Positions 1 to 8,085 of a stretch of DNA of 64,000 nucleotides are shown here, piece by piece. The number at the start of each line of letters is the position of its first letter. Position 1 is the stretch's first letter. Source of the stretch: Labrys miyagiensis (GTDB lineage Bacteria; Pseudomonadota; Alphaproteobacteria; Rhizobiales; Labraceae); NCBI RefSeq assembly GCF_030160835.1, contig NZ_BSPC01000026.1, forward strand, positions 124,001 to 188,000. The letters run 5' to 3'. Made by a program: the position numbers and the translations under genes. Below the pieces are notes generated by a model. That model was given only the letters and a program-made list of their open reading frames with translations. It did no database searches and had not been told where the DNA came from.

Positions 1-1550
1 CGCTCGAGCCGCCGCCCACCTTCGACGTGATCGACTATGACGTGCCGCCGCCGGAAGAGGACGAGATCGTCTATGTCGATCGCCCCGTCTTCATCTTCTC
101 GGACCCGGATTTCGACCTGCCACCACCGCCTCCGCCGGCAATCATCTTCCTGCCGCCGCCGCCGCGTGACTTCGTGGTGCTGGCGCCGCCGCCGCCGCCG
201 CTCGATCCCTACCTCCTGCCGACTCCCCCCTTCGTGGCGGTGCCGGAGTGGGTGAGGCCACCGCGCTATGTCGAGCCGCCGCCGCAGAATTTCATCTTCG
301 ACAACATCCACGACGCGCGGGTGATCAATGAACGGATCAACGAGCCGCCGCGGCAGGAGGGCCTGACGCCAGGCGAAAAGACGGGAGCCGCGCTTGCCAT
401 CGGCGCCGGCGCCGCCGCCGTTGCCCTGCCGATGTTCCTGCGCAACCGCGCCAACCGTCCGCCGCCGCAGGGGCAGCCCGGTGTCGGCGGGGCTCCCGTG
501 CTGCCCGGTGCCGTGCCGCAGCCGGGGCGCCTGCCGCCGGCGCAGACCCTTCCCGGCCTGAACGGGCAACCCCTGCCGCTCAACAAGGGCCGTCAGCCTC
601 TGCCCCAGCCTGGCATTCTTCCTGGCCAGCAGCCGGGCGGAAAGCTCCAGCCGGGCCTGCAGCCGGGCAACCAGAACCAGCCCGGCACCTTCCTGCCGGG
701 GCAGCAAAATCAGCCGAACCAGCTCAACCAGCCCGGTGTCGGGGGCACGCCCGGAGTCGCAGGCCAGCCGGGGCAGAAAGGAACCCCTCGTTTCCGCAAG
801 CAGCAAGGCAATGCACCCTTGCAAGGCGGGCAGGTCCAGCCGAATGCACAGACCGGCCAGCCCGTGCCTGGTGTGGCCCCCGGCCAGCCGGGGCAGAAGG
901 GGAACCCCCGTTTCCGCAAGCAGCAAGGCAATGCACCCCTGCAAGGTGGGCAGGTCCAGCCGAATGCACAGACCGACCAGCCTGGGCCTGGTGTGGGCCA
1001 GCCCGTGCCTGGTGTGGCCCCCGGCCAGCCGCAAGGCGGCCGCAAGCGCCTGCCCGGCCAGCAACTGGGGACGCCGGGCGGCGCTGGTGCCGGGCAACCG
1101 TTGCCTGCCACGCCGGTTCAGCCTGGCGGGCGCAAGCCTCGCCTGCCGGGTCAGCCTGCCTTGGAGCCGGGTGCCACGCCGCAAGGCGGTCAGCAGCCAT
1201 TGCCGCGGGCCAAGCGCTTTAACCAGGCACCGCTGCCGCAGGGCGGCCAGCCGCAGACCAACAATCCTGCGCCGCGCTTCAACCCGCAGAATGGTCAGAG
1301 GCCGCGGATGCAGTTCCAGCCTCCGGGGGGCGAACAGGCGCCTCGCCAGCAAGTGCGTCCGACGCCGCAGTTCCAGCCGCGTCCGCAGCCCCAGATGCAG
1401 CCGCGTCCGCAGCCTCAGATGCAGGTGAGGCCGCAACCGCAACAGCAGATGCGTCCGCCGCCGCAGGCACGTCCGCAGCCACAGCCGCGTGCTCCCGCTG
1501 CGCCGGCCGAACGCCGCTGCGGCCGTCCGGGCCTGCCGCCCTGCCAATAA
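1..1550 (+). CDS. Proline/glutamine-rich membrane protein, 5' partial
   Basis: The frame is open to the left edge of the window, so the true start is outside; a GTG at 27 is the first start codon inside. The visible part begins with an acidic, proline-rich segment with PPPPP runs, then has one probable membrane segment (about residues 117-138 counted from the GTG, ending in a basic RNRANR stretch), then roughly 370 residues made almost wholly of Pro, Gln, Gly, Arg and Asn. A 120-bp (40-residue) unit is tandemly repeated at 762-881 and 882-1001, with a shorter third echo. The C-terminus is RCGRPGLPPCQ with two cysteines. The composition suggests an extended periplasmic or envelope-spanning tail. 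I do not recognise a family and assign no function. An intrinsic terminator follows. Confidence 0.7.
   Translation, partial: LEPPPTFDVIDYDVPPPEEDEIVYVDRPVFIFSDPDFDLPPPPPPAIIFLPPPPRDFVVLAPPPPPLDPYLLPTPPFVAVPEWVRPPRYVEPPPQNFIFDNIHDARVINERINEPPRQEGLTPGEKTGAALAIGAGAAAVALPMFLRNRANRPPPQGQPGVGGAPVLPGAVPQPGRLPPAQTLPGLNGQPLPLNKGRQPLPQPGILPGQQPGGKLQPGLQPGNQNQPGTFLPGQQNQPNQLNQPGVGGTPGVAGQPGQKGTPRFRKQQGNAPLQGGQVQPNAQTGQPVPGVAPGQPGQKGNPRFRKQQGNAPLQGGQVQPNAQTDQPGPGVGQPVPGVAPGQPQGGRKRLPGQQLGTPGGAGAGQPLPATPVQPGGRKPRLPGQPALEPGATPQGGQQPLPRAKRFNQAPLPQGGQPQTNNPAPRFNPQNGQRPRMQFQPPGGEQAPRQQVRPTPQFQPRPQPQMQPRPQPQMQVRPQPQQQMRPPPQARPQPQPRAPAAPAERRCGRPGLPPCQ
762..1001 (+). repeat. Two tandem 120-bp coding repeats
   Basis: Two copies of a 120-bp unit, 762-881 and 882-1001, start with GGCCAGCCGGGGCAG and differ at only a few positions. 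The length is a multiple of three, so the repeat adds exactly 40 residues per unit, containing the motif PRFRKQQGNAPLQGG. The copy number could vary between strains by slippage or recombination. Confidence 0.85.
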
Positions 1551-1580
1551 GCTCTGCCGCCTCGTCGACAGGCTGAACAG

Positions 1581-1616
1581 CCGCCCGGTCCGCAAAGGCC
1601 GGGCGGTTTTTATTTT
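1581..1616 (+). terminator. Intrinsic terminator of the proline-rich gene
   Basis: The stem CCGCCCGG / CCGGGCGG with a short loop is followed by TTTTTATTTT. It lies 31 bp after the TAA of the upstream gene and ends inside the last codons of the convergent cytochrome b561 gene. The T-run is on the plus strand only. Confidence 0.85.
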
Positions 1617-2173
1617 CCGGGCAGCATGCGCTCGAGCACCTCGTCCTTTCTGACGAGGACGTGCCATGCCACCGCCAGCACATGCAGCGTCAGCACCGCA
1701 CCGATCGCCCAGGCGCCCCAGTAATGCAGGCTCTCGCCCAACAGGGCCCTGGCCTTGTCGAGCGGCAGCAGGCGGGGCCAGGAGAACAGGCCGAACCAGG
1801 GCAGGGAATAATTGCCCGAGGCCGAGAACAGATAGCCGGTGAGGGGCATGAAGAACATCAGGCCGTAGAGCGCGAGATGGGCAAGGCGGGCGGCAAGATG
1901 GGTGAGCGCCGGCGGCGCATTGCGGTAGAGCGGCTCGCCGGCCAGCAGCCGATAGACGAGCCGGAGCACCACCAGCACCAGGGCGGTCATGCCGAGCGAC
2001 TTATGGATATCGAGAATCTCACGCCTCGGTGAGGTGCCGGGCTCCAGGAAGGCGGCCCAGACGCCGAGGCCGATGGCCGTGAAGATGATCGCCGCCATCA
2101 GCCAGTGGAAGAGGCGCTGCTGGCGGTCGTAATGATAGCGGTCGGGGGCGGTCGGCGTTGCGGTCGAGGACAT
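1610..2173 (-). CDS. Cytochrome b561 family protein
   Basis: A 187-residue integral membrane protein with four hydrophobic segments. It starts at ATG 2173 (MSSTATPTAP), just before the conserved segment RYHYDRQQRLFHWLMA. A longer open frame reaching 2386 is rejected because the extra residues are basic and low-complexity. Haem ligands typical of YodB/CybB proteins are visible: HWLMA near residue 23, the HKSLG motif in helix 2, and histidines in the last helix (LHVLAVAWHVLV). The family carries two b haems and moves electrons between quinol and periplasmic acceptors such as superoxide. It lies in no obvious operon and converges on the upstream terminator. Confidence 0.9.
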   Translation of the reverse strand: MSSTATPTAPDRYHYDRQQRLFHWLMAAIIFTAIGLGVWAAFLEPGTSPRREILDIHKSLGMTALVLVVLRLVYRLLAGEPLYRNAPPALTHLAARLAHLALYGLMFFMPLTGYLFSASGNYSLPWFGLFSWPRLLPLDKARALLGESLHYWGAWAIGAVLTLHVLAVAWHVLVRKDEVLERMLPGK

Positions 2174-2389
2174 GCGCGATACTTTCAAAAGCCCCCCGCA
2201 ACGCGGGATGGCCTTCGATCGGGGCCGAATTGGGGCGGGTTGCTGCGGTGCAATAAATTTGGGCGGGCCGCGGTTTGGAGTGTCGATCACCGATCGACAT
2301 CTTCCTTGCCGGCAAAGATATCGTTCCCAGAATGTCGATCTCAGCCCCTTCTGCCATGCTGAAAGGGGCGGGATCGACACTCCCATCCT

Positions 2390-3637
2390 TCACCCGTTGT
2401 CGTCGTTCGTCACCACGGCCAGGTTCGCATAGCCGTCCTTGTTGTAGACGTCGTCGCGGAACTCGACGAGGCCTTCGGGCGTCGCCCAGGCCGTGACGTA
2501 GATCCAGAACACCGGCACCTTGGCAGTCGGGGTTGCCGTGGTGCGGGCGCCGGAACGGATCACCTCGTCGATGCGGTCGCGCGTATATTCGGTGCCCTGC
2601 AGGATCCAGGCGCAGAGATCCCGCACGTCCTGCACGCGGGCGCAGCCGGAGGAATCGAAATGATACTCGGAGCCGAACACCGACTTTTCCGGCGTGTCAT
2701 GCATGTAGACGCCATACTGGTTGGCGATGTTGATGCGCACCTGGCCGAGGGAATTGTCGAAGCCAGGGTCCTGGGTGAAGCGCATGCGCGTCGCCTCGTC
2801 GGTGTTCCAGTCGATCTGGCTCGCCAGGATCTCCTGGCCGGTCGGCGTGTAGATGCGGATGTGGTGTTCGGTCAGATATCCCGGATCCTTCTGCATCAGC
2901 GGGATCAGGTCTTTCTTGATGATGGAGAGCGGCACCGTCCAGAAGGGATTGAAATTCACGTTCTGCACGACGGTGGAGAGGATCGGCGAGGGGCGGTCCG
3001 GCTTGCCGATCACGGTGTTGTGGCGCTGTTCGACCACGCCATTGCTGACGGCCTCCACCTCGGTCGCCGGGATGTTCATCATCATGTAGCGGCTGCCGAG
3101 ACTGCCCATCTCACGCAGGCGCACGATGTTCATCTGGAGTTGTTTGACGCGCACGTCGATGGGAATGGCGAGGGCGGCGCGCGAGGTATCGCCGACCACG
3201 CCGCTGGCCTCGATGCCATGGCGGGCCTGGAAGCGCATCACGGCTCCGTCGAGATAGGAATCGAACACCGGTGAGCGCCCAAGCGAGGGGGCGAGGTCGC
3301 CGGACGCCACGAGGCGCTGGCGCAGGGAGACCACATCGGCATTGTCGTCGCCGAGCTGCAGGCGCTCATTGCCGGTCACCTGCGGCCAGCCGCCCTGTGC
3401 GGCGAGTTCCTGATATTTCGCCAAGGCTCGTTCGGTTGCCTCGATCGTGCCTGATGACAGCAGCGGAGAGGAACTCATGGCCGCATCGAGCGGGCTGGTG
3501 ATCGAATCGTAGCCCTCCTTCATCTCCATCTGGCCGAGGCCGAGATTGTTGGACAGCGAGGGGCGCGACAGGGCGGTTGATGCGGCACCGCCGGCCAGGA
3601 GGGCAAGGATGTGACGACGTGTGAGCGGCAGGGACAT
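2390..3637 (-). CDS. L,D-transpeptidase (YcbB/LdtD type)
   Basis: A 415-residue exported enzyme that probably makes 3-3 peptidoglycan cross-links. The chosen ATG at 3637 gives MSLPLTRRHILALL, a Tat-like twin-arginine signal peptide; a GTG seven codons upstream is possible. A peptidoglycan-binding domain (LRQRLVASGDL to RFQARHG) lies around residues 100-150. The YkuD catalytic domain has the histidine of YMHDTPEK and the nucleophile cysteine in SSGCARVQD. The order of signal, PG-binding domain and YkuD with a C-terminal extension is typical of the YcbB clade. The gene stands alone and about 400 bp separate it from the next gene upstream. Confidence 0.92.
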   Translation of the reverse strand: MSLPLTRRHILALLAGGAASTALSRPSLSNNLGLGQMEMKEGYDSITSPLDAAMSSSPLLSSGTIEATERALAKYQELAAQGGWPQVTGNERLQLGDDNADVVSLRQRLVASGDLAPSLGRSPVFDSYLDGAVMRFQARHGIEASGVVGDTSRAALAIPIDVRVKQLQMNIVRLREMGSLGSRYMMMNIPATEVEAVSNGVVEQRHNTVIGKPDRPSPILSTVVQNVNFNPFWTVPLSIIKKDLIPLMQKDPGYLTEHHIRIYTPTGQEILASQIDWNTDEATRMRFTQDPGFDNSLGQVRINIANQYGVYMHDTPEKSVFGSEYHFDSSGCARVQDVRDLCAWILQGTEYTRDRIDEVIRSGARTTATPTAKVPVFWIYVTAWATPEGLVEFRDDVYNKDGYANLAVVTNDDNG

Positions 3638-3890
3638 GTCTACAGGCCTGTTCAGCACCAGGCCTCGGCCCGGTTGGATTGGAAATCTGCGCGAGATGAA
3701 AAACCCCTCTCCTTAAAGAAAAGCGCAGAAATGAGCCGAGCTACCAACCCTGAGGCGAAGTCACCGAGATTTGAGGGAACGTTATCGGGAGTGAGGAGGA
3801 TATGCAGTTACCTACGCCAAGGATTTCTACCCCAAGGCGTTGAAGTAGAGCCATTCGCGTCAATGGAGTCACAGCCAGCGCATACGCCGC

Positions 3891-3996
3891 CGTCATTCCG
3901 GCCGTAGCGAAGCGAAGAGCCGGAATCCAGGAACACAAACCTTTCAAGGACAGTGTTCGTGGATTCCGGGTCTCCTTTCAGTCGCCCGGAATGACG
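3891..3996. repeat. Intergenic palindromic repeat, family P2 (copy 1)
   Basis: A 106-bp inverted-repeat element bounded by CGTCATTCCGG and CCGGAATGACG, with inner GGATTCCGG / CCGGAATCC arms. A close relative in the opposite orientation lies at 10017-10121. The element fills most of the 404-bp gap between the L,D-transpeptidase start and the SDR stop at 4042. Nothing else coding was seen in that gap. Confidence 0.85.
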
Positions 3997-4041
3997 TCGT
4001 GTGTCCGGCGCCTTCTCGTTCGGCACTTTCCTGGCCGACCA

Positions 4042-4833
4042 TCACACCGTCTTCAGCATGCCGCCATCGACGTAATAGGCCGAGCCCACCGAATAGGTCG
4101 CCTTGTTCGAGCACAGGAAGACGAAGAAATTCGCCATTTCCTCGGGCGAGGAGAAGCGCTTGATCGAGGCATTCTCATGAGCGACGCCGTCGAGATAGCC
4201 CTGCCAGTCGCCGCCCTTGCCGGCGGTGAGCTGCTTGGCGGTCTTGATCCAGTCCGGCGTCAGCACCAGGCCGGGATTGACCGTGTTGACGCGGATATTG
4301 TCCTTGATCACCTCCTCGGCCAGCGTCTTGGAGAACATCATCAGCGCTGCCTTGGTGACGTTGTAGATCGGCTCGTACCAGAGCGGCTGCAGCGCGCAGA
4401 TCGAGGCGTTGTGCAGGATCACCCCGCCGCCGCGCTGGCGCATCATCGGCACGAAGCCACGGGCAAGGCGCACCGCCGCCATCACATGCAGGTCCCAATA
4501 GGCCTGCCATTTCTCGTCCGGGGCCTCCATGATGGTCTCGTTGGAGCCGGTGCCGGCATTGTTGATCAGGATGTCGGCGCCGCCGAAAGTAGCCCTGGTC
4601 TGGTCCACCAGTTCGCGGATGCCGTCCACGCCGGCGACATCGCAGGAGACACCGAGGGCGCGCACGCCGAACTCGGTCTCGATGCGCTCGGCCTCGACGG
4701 TCACGCGCTCGGCCTGCCGAGCGGCGAGCACGACATGGGCGCCCTCGGCGGCCAGGCCCTCAGCGATGGCGAGGCCGATGCCCACGCTCCCGCCCGTGAT
4801 GACCGCTACCTTGTCCTTCAGCCCGAGATCCAT
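4042..4833 (-). CDS. SDR family oxidoreductase (catabolic cluster)
   Basis: A 263-residue short-chain dehydrogenase. It has the cofactor motif TGGSVGIG (residues 14-21), the NNAG motif near residue 92 and a YNVTK catalytic motif near residue 158 preceded by the serine of NASIC. The C-terminal YYVDGG is also typical. The start follows GGAAGGAAC at good spacing. It is the last gene of a leftward operon with a second SDR (18 bp upstream) and an FGGY kinase, so it probably oxidises a polyol or sugar or reduces a keto-sugar. The Ala/Arg after the second beta strand (LAARQ) suggests NADP may be used, but the substrate cannot be read from sequence. Confidence 0.9.
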   Translation of the reverse strand: MDLGLKDKVAVITGGSVGIGLAIAEGLAAEGAHVVLAARQAERVTVEAERIETEFGVRALGVSCDVAGVDGIRELVDQTRATFGGADILINNAGTGSNETIMEAPDEKWQAYWDLHVMAAVRLARGFVPMMRQRGGGVILHNASICALQPLWYEPIYNVTKAALMMFSKTLAEEVIKDNIRVNTVNPGLVLTPDWIKTAKQLTAGKGGDWQGYLDGVAHENASIKRFSSPEEMANFFVFLCSNKATYSVGSAYYVDGGMLKTV

Positions 4834-4851
4834 GGCCCGTTCCTTCCCTTG

Positions 4852-5610
4852 TCAGAATCCGCCGACAACATAGCCGCCATCCACGGGTAATGTCGTGGCT
4901 GTCACGAACATCGAGGCGGGGGAGGCAAAGAAGATGGCGGTGCCGACGAGATCGTCCACCGTGCCCCAGCGCTTGAGGGCGGACTTCTGGGCGATCTTCC
5001 CGGCGGGCACGGGGTCGGTCCACAGGGCCTTGGTCATGTCCGTCTTGTGGTAGCCGGGCGCGATGGCGTTGACGCGGATGCCTTCGGGGCCGAATTTATG
5101 GGCGAGCGCCCGGGTGAGGCCCATGATGCCGGTCTTGGAGGCGCAATAGGCGGGGACGCTGTCATCGGCGAGATAGCTCAGCATCGAGGCGATGTTGATG
5201 ATCACGCCCTGCGAGTTCTTCAGGAGTGGATGGGCGGCCATGGCGAGGCGCATGGCGCTGTTCATGTTGACATCGACGACTTCGAGATAGGTCTCTTCCG
5301 TCCATTCCGCGTCCGGGCGGGCGATGCCCTGGGAATTGACCAGCACGTCGAGCTTGGGCAGGGCGGCGAAGAAGGCGTCGACGGCCTTTTTGTCGCGCAC
5401 GTCGAGCTGCTCGAAGCGGATGCCGCTTTCCCCATTGGCGGCCTTCGCCGCGGCAAGGCGCGCGCTGGTCGAGCCGGTGGCGATCACCGCTGCGCCAAGG
5501 CGGGCAAAGCCCTGCGCGAGGGCAAGGCCGATGCCGCTGGAGCCACCCGAGACCACCACGGTCTTGCCGGCGAAGAGATCGGGACGGAAGGCGGAGAGAA
5601 TGTCCTGCAT
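4852..5610 (-). CDS. SDR family oxidoreductase, operon partner of the FGGY kinase
   Basis: A 252-residue short-chain dehydrogenase with SGGSSGIG near residue 21, the core motif modified to NSQG instead of NNAG, and a YCASK catalytic motif with its upstream serine in IASML. The chosen ATG at 5610 has AAGGAA seven bases upstream. An earlier ATG at 5664 overlaps the kinase stop as ATGA and would add 18 residues, so translational coupling to the kinase is possible. The closest family themes are 2-deoxy-D-gluconate 3-dehydrogenase and gluconate 5-dehydrogenase-like SDRs. The exact substrate is unknown; context says sugar or polyol. Confidence 0.88.
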   Translation of the reverse strand: MQDILSAFRPDLFAGKTVVVSGGSSGIGLALAQGFARLGAAVIATGSTSARLAAAKAANGESGIRFEQLDVRDKKAVDAFFAALPKLDVLVNSQGIARPDAEWTEETYLEVVDVNMNSAMRLAMAAHPLLKNSQGVIINIASMLSYLADDSVPAYCASKTGIMGLTRALAHKFGPEGIRVNAIAPGYHKTDMTKALWTDPVPAGKIAQKSALKRWGTVDDLVGTAIFFASPASMFVTATTLPVDGGYVVGGF

Positions 5611-5660
5611 GGGGATTTCCTTGGGTGTTTTCGTTTGGGCTGGCGCTGAGCCGGCCGGAG

Positions 5661-7169
5661 TCATCTCTGCTCCAGCCGATCCAGGTCGTCGTAGAGCGCC
5701 TGCGAATGGCGGTAGAGCTTGTCGAACACCGGCTGCATGCGGGCATAGGTCTCGGCCCAGGCCGGGTCGGGCAGGACCTCATGTTCGTAGTGCACGAAAT
5801 GACCGATGGCGTCCTCAACCTTCGCGAAGCGGCCGAGCGCCGTTGCCGCCATGGCGGCGCAGCCGACTATGCCGCATTCGGTCTCCCGCGGCACCAGGAT
5901 GGACACGTTATAGGCGCTCGCCTTGATCTTCAGCCAGAACTCGCTCCTGGCGCCGCCACCTGATGCGACCACGCGTTCGAGCTTCTGGCCGGTGGACGCC
6001 TCCATCACGCGGATGTGCCGGTTCACCGCGAAGGCGACGCCTTCCAGCGTGGCGCGGTGGAGATGGGCGAGGCCGTGCTTGGCGCCGATGCCGAAGAACT
6101 GGGCGCGCGCATTGCGGTGGGCGCCGAGCCGCTCGCCCGCCAGGAAGGGCAGGAAGAACAGGCCTTCGGCGCCGGCCGGTGCCTCCGCCGCCTTGGCGAC
6201 GATGTCGGCATAGGAGAGCGACTTTTCATGGAAGGCGCGGCGCGCCCAGCGCATGGCGTCGCCTCCGGTTTCGAGCAGAGTGAACGGCCCCCAATGGCCC
6301 TCGACCGTGCGCACATTGCAGATTTCCGGATCGAGCAAAGGCTGCGGCGTAATCAGGGTGATGATGGAAGAGGTGCCCATCACGTCCGAGGCGGTGCCAG
6401 GGCTCACAACGCCCGAGCCGAGCACCGCCACGGGATAATCGGCGCCGCCTACCAGGACGGGGATGCCTTCCGGCAGGCCGGTCTCGCCGGCTGCCTCGGC
6501 GGTGACATGGCCGAGAATGTCGAGGGGCGAGCGGATCGGCGGCAGCTTGGCGGCGTCAAGGCCGAGGCGCTCGATCATGGCTGATGACCATCGGCCCGTC
6601 CGCGGGTTCATCAGGAAGCTGCAGGAGGCATCGCCCTCGTCCATGGCGATCTCGCCTGTGAGGTGCAGATTGATATAATCCTTCGGCATCAGCACGGTAG
6701 CTGCTGCCTGGTAGGCCTCGGGATCGTTGTCGCGCAGCCAGGCGAGCTTGAAGCCGGGCCAGGCCGGCGTCGGCGGATTGCCACTCTCGGCGAGATAGGA
6801 GGAGGGCGGATTCGAATGCTCGAACCCGGCAACCAGACCGACGGTGCGTTTGTCGTTCCAGAGGGGGGCGGTGTCGCGGGTGAGCCGGCCCTGGCTGTCG
6901 ACCAGCACGGTGCCGTGCATCTGGCCGCAGGCGGCGACGGCGGCGATCCCGGTTTTCGAACCGGCATGCTTGCCGAGGACCGTGCGGATGGCCACCACCG
7001 TACCGGACCACCAGTCGGCCGGGCGCTGTTCGGCCCAGCCGAAGGCCGGCACGATCTGATCATATTCGCTCGCCGCGATTTCGAGGATGGCGCCGCTGCC
7101 CGCATCGACCAGGGCGGCGCGGGCGCTGCCGGTGCCGACATCGATGGCAAGGATCAGGTCCCCGGTCAT
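5661..7169 (-). CDS. FGGY-family carbohydrate kinase (xylulokinase-like)
   Basis: About 502 residues, the normal length of FGGY kinases. The phosphate-binding ILAIDVGTGSAR motif is at the N-terminus, GQMHGTVLVD lies near residue 83, and the C-terminal adenosine motif is VASGGGARSEFW. Members phosphorylate pentuloses, hexuloses or polyols. The start is placed at ATG 7169, just before the first domain strand; an ATG at 7253 would add 28 low-complexity residues. It is first in a leftward operon with two SDRs, suggesting dehydrogenation to a ketose and then phosphorylation. It is divergent from the aldolase operon, with palindromic operator-like sites in between. The substrate could be xylulose, ribulose or another ketose. 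Confidence 0.9.
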   Translation of the reverse strand: MTGDLILAIDVGTGSARAALVDAGSGAILEIAASEYDQIVPAFGWAEQRPADWWSGTVVAIRTVLGKHAGSKTGIAAVAACGQMHGTVLVDSQGRLTRDTAPLWNDKRTVGLVAGFEHSNPPSSYLAESGNPPTPAWPGFKLAWLRDNDPEAYQAAATVLMPKDYINLHLTGEIAMDEGDASCSFLMNPRTGRWSSAMIERLGLDAAKLPPIRSPLDILGHVTAEAAGETGLPEGIPVLVGGADYPVAVLGSGVVSPGTASDVMGTSSIITLITPQPLLDPEICNVRTVEGHWGPFTLLETGGDAMRWARRAFHEKSLSYADIVAKAAEAPAGAEGLFFLPFLAGERLGAHRNARAQFFGIGAKHGLAHLHRATLEGVAFAVNRHIRVMEASTGQKLERVVASGGGARSEFWLKIKASAYNVSILVPRETECGIVGCAAMAATALGRFAKVEDAIGHFVHYEHEVLPDPAWAETYARMQPVFDKLYRHSQALYDDLDRLEQR

Positions 7170-7311
7170 GCCAGGTCTTTCGGTTCTCGGTCCTTCGGCT
7201 CTTGGCCTTTTCGGTTCTTGCTCATGCGCGCATCCTGCCTCGAAGGAAGACATATTTCCGGAGTGATGCTACGCGTACGCATGCCAGTCAACCGCAAATT
7301 CAGCGCATTTA

Positions 7312-7377
7312 TGCTGCGACGCAGCAAATATATTCCATATCTTGTGACCTTTTGCCCTGATATGTAGCATTGCTACA
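7312..7377. promoter_or_regulatory. Paired 15-bp palindromes in the divergent promoter region
   Basis: Between the kinase and aldolase operons two odd-centred palindromes are seen: TGCTGCG-A-CGCAGCA (7312-7326) and TGTAGCA-T-TGCTACA (7363-7377). Their centres are 51 bp apart, close to five helical turns. A weaker related sequence (TGCTACGCGTACGCA) lies at 7267-7281. The TGTA...TACA form resembles operators known for HexR/RpiR-type regulators. The cluster's own RpiR gene at 11093 is the obvious candidate to bind here. Binding is inferred, not shown. Confidence 0.6.
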
Positions 7378-7428
7378 GAATTTCAGTGATAGGGGGTGGC
7401 TCCGTGCCAGCCCCAGGAGAATCGAGAC

Positions 7429-8085
7429 ATGGCCGCCAACCCCCTTGAAACGATCGAGAAGATCGGCGTCGTGCCAGTTATCGCAATCGAAAATCCTGCT
7501 CATGCCCTGGCGCTTGCCGATGCGCTGGCGGAGGGCGGGTTGCCGATCGCCGAGATCACCTTCCGAACCAAGGCGGCCGCCGAAGTGCTGGCCATCCTGA
7601 AGGACAAGCGCCCCGACTTCCTCGCTGGCGCCGGCACGGTGCTCGATCTCGAATCCGTGAGGGCATGCAAGGACAATGGCGCGAAGTTCGCGCTCTCGCC
7701 AGGCTTCGATCCGCAGATCACGGCGGCTGCCAGAGATATCGGCCTGCCCTTCGCCCCCGGCATCATGACACCGACCGACCTGACGCTGGCAACCCGCGCC
7801 GGATTTCGCCTGTGCAAATTCTTCCCGGCCGGCATCGCCGGTGGCCCGAAGGCGCTGGAGGGCATCGCGGCGCCCTTCAACCATCTTGGCGTGCATTTCA
7901 TCCCCACCGGCGGCGTCAGCTTGGAGACGATGGGCGACTGGCTGAAGCATCGCTTCATCGCGGCTGTCGGTGGCACCTGGATCGCCAGGCCCGAGGACAT
8001 GCGCGAGGGCAAATTCGCGGAGATCACCGCCAAGGCAAAGGCCGCGGTCGAGCGCGCCAGGGCCATTCGCGCGGGTGAAGCATGA
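7429..8085 (+). CDS. KDPG/KDPGal-type aldolase
   Basis: A 218-residue class I aldolase of the Eda/DgoA family. It starts at ATG 7429 with AGGAG nine bases upstream. Motifs: FRTKAAAEVL, GAGTVLD, FALSPGFDP, the Schiff-base lysine in LCKFFPAG and the phosphate-binding GGVS near residue 165. Family enzymes split 2-keto-3-deoxy sugar acids, usually 6-phosphorylated, into pyruvate and an aldehyde. It is the first gene of a rightward operon and overlaps the next gene by four bases (ATGA), which implies translational coupling. No dehydratase that would make its substrate is present in the window. Confidence 0.93.
   Translation: MAANPLETIEKIGVVPVIAIENPAHALALADALAEGGLPIAEITFRTKAAAEVLAILKDKRPDFLAGAGTVLDLESVRACKDNGAKFALSPGFDPQITAAARDIGLPFAPGIMTPTDLTLATRAGFRLCKFFPAGIAGGPKALEGIAAPFNHLGVHFIPTGGVSLETMGDWLKHRFIAAVGGTWIARPEDMREGKFAEITAKAKAAVERARAIRAGEA

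Noticed and set aside
5661-5664. ATGA overlap as proof that the SDR starts at 5664.
   Set aside because: The overlap is real, but the ATG at 5610 has a strong AAGGAA site and matches the usual SDR N-terminus; the upstream start is kept only as an alternative.
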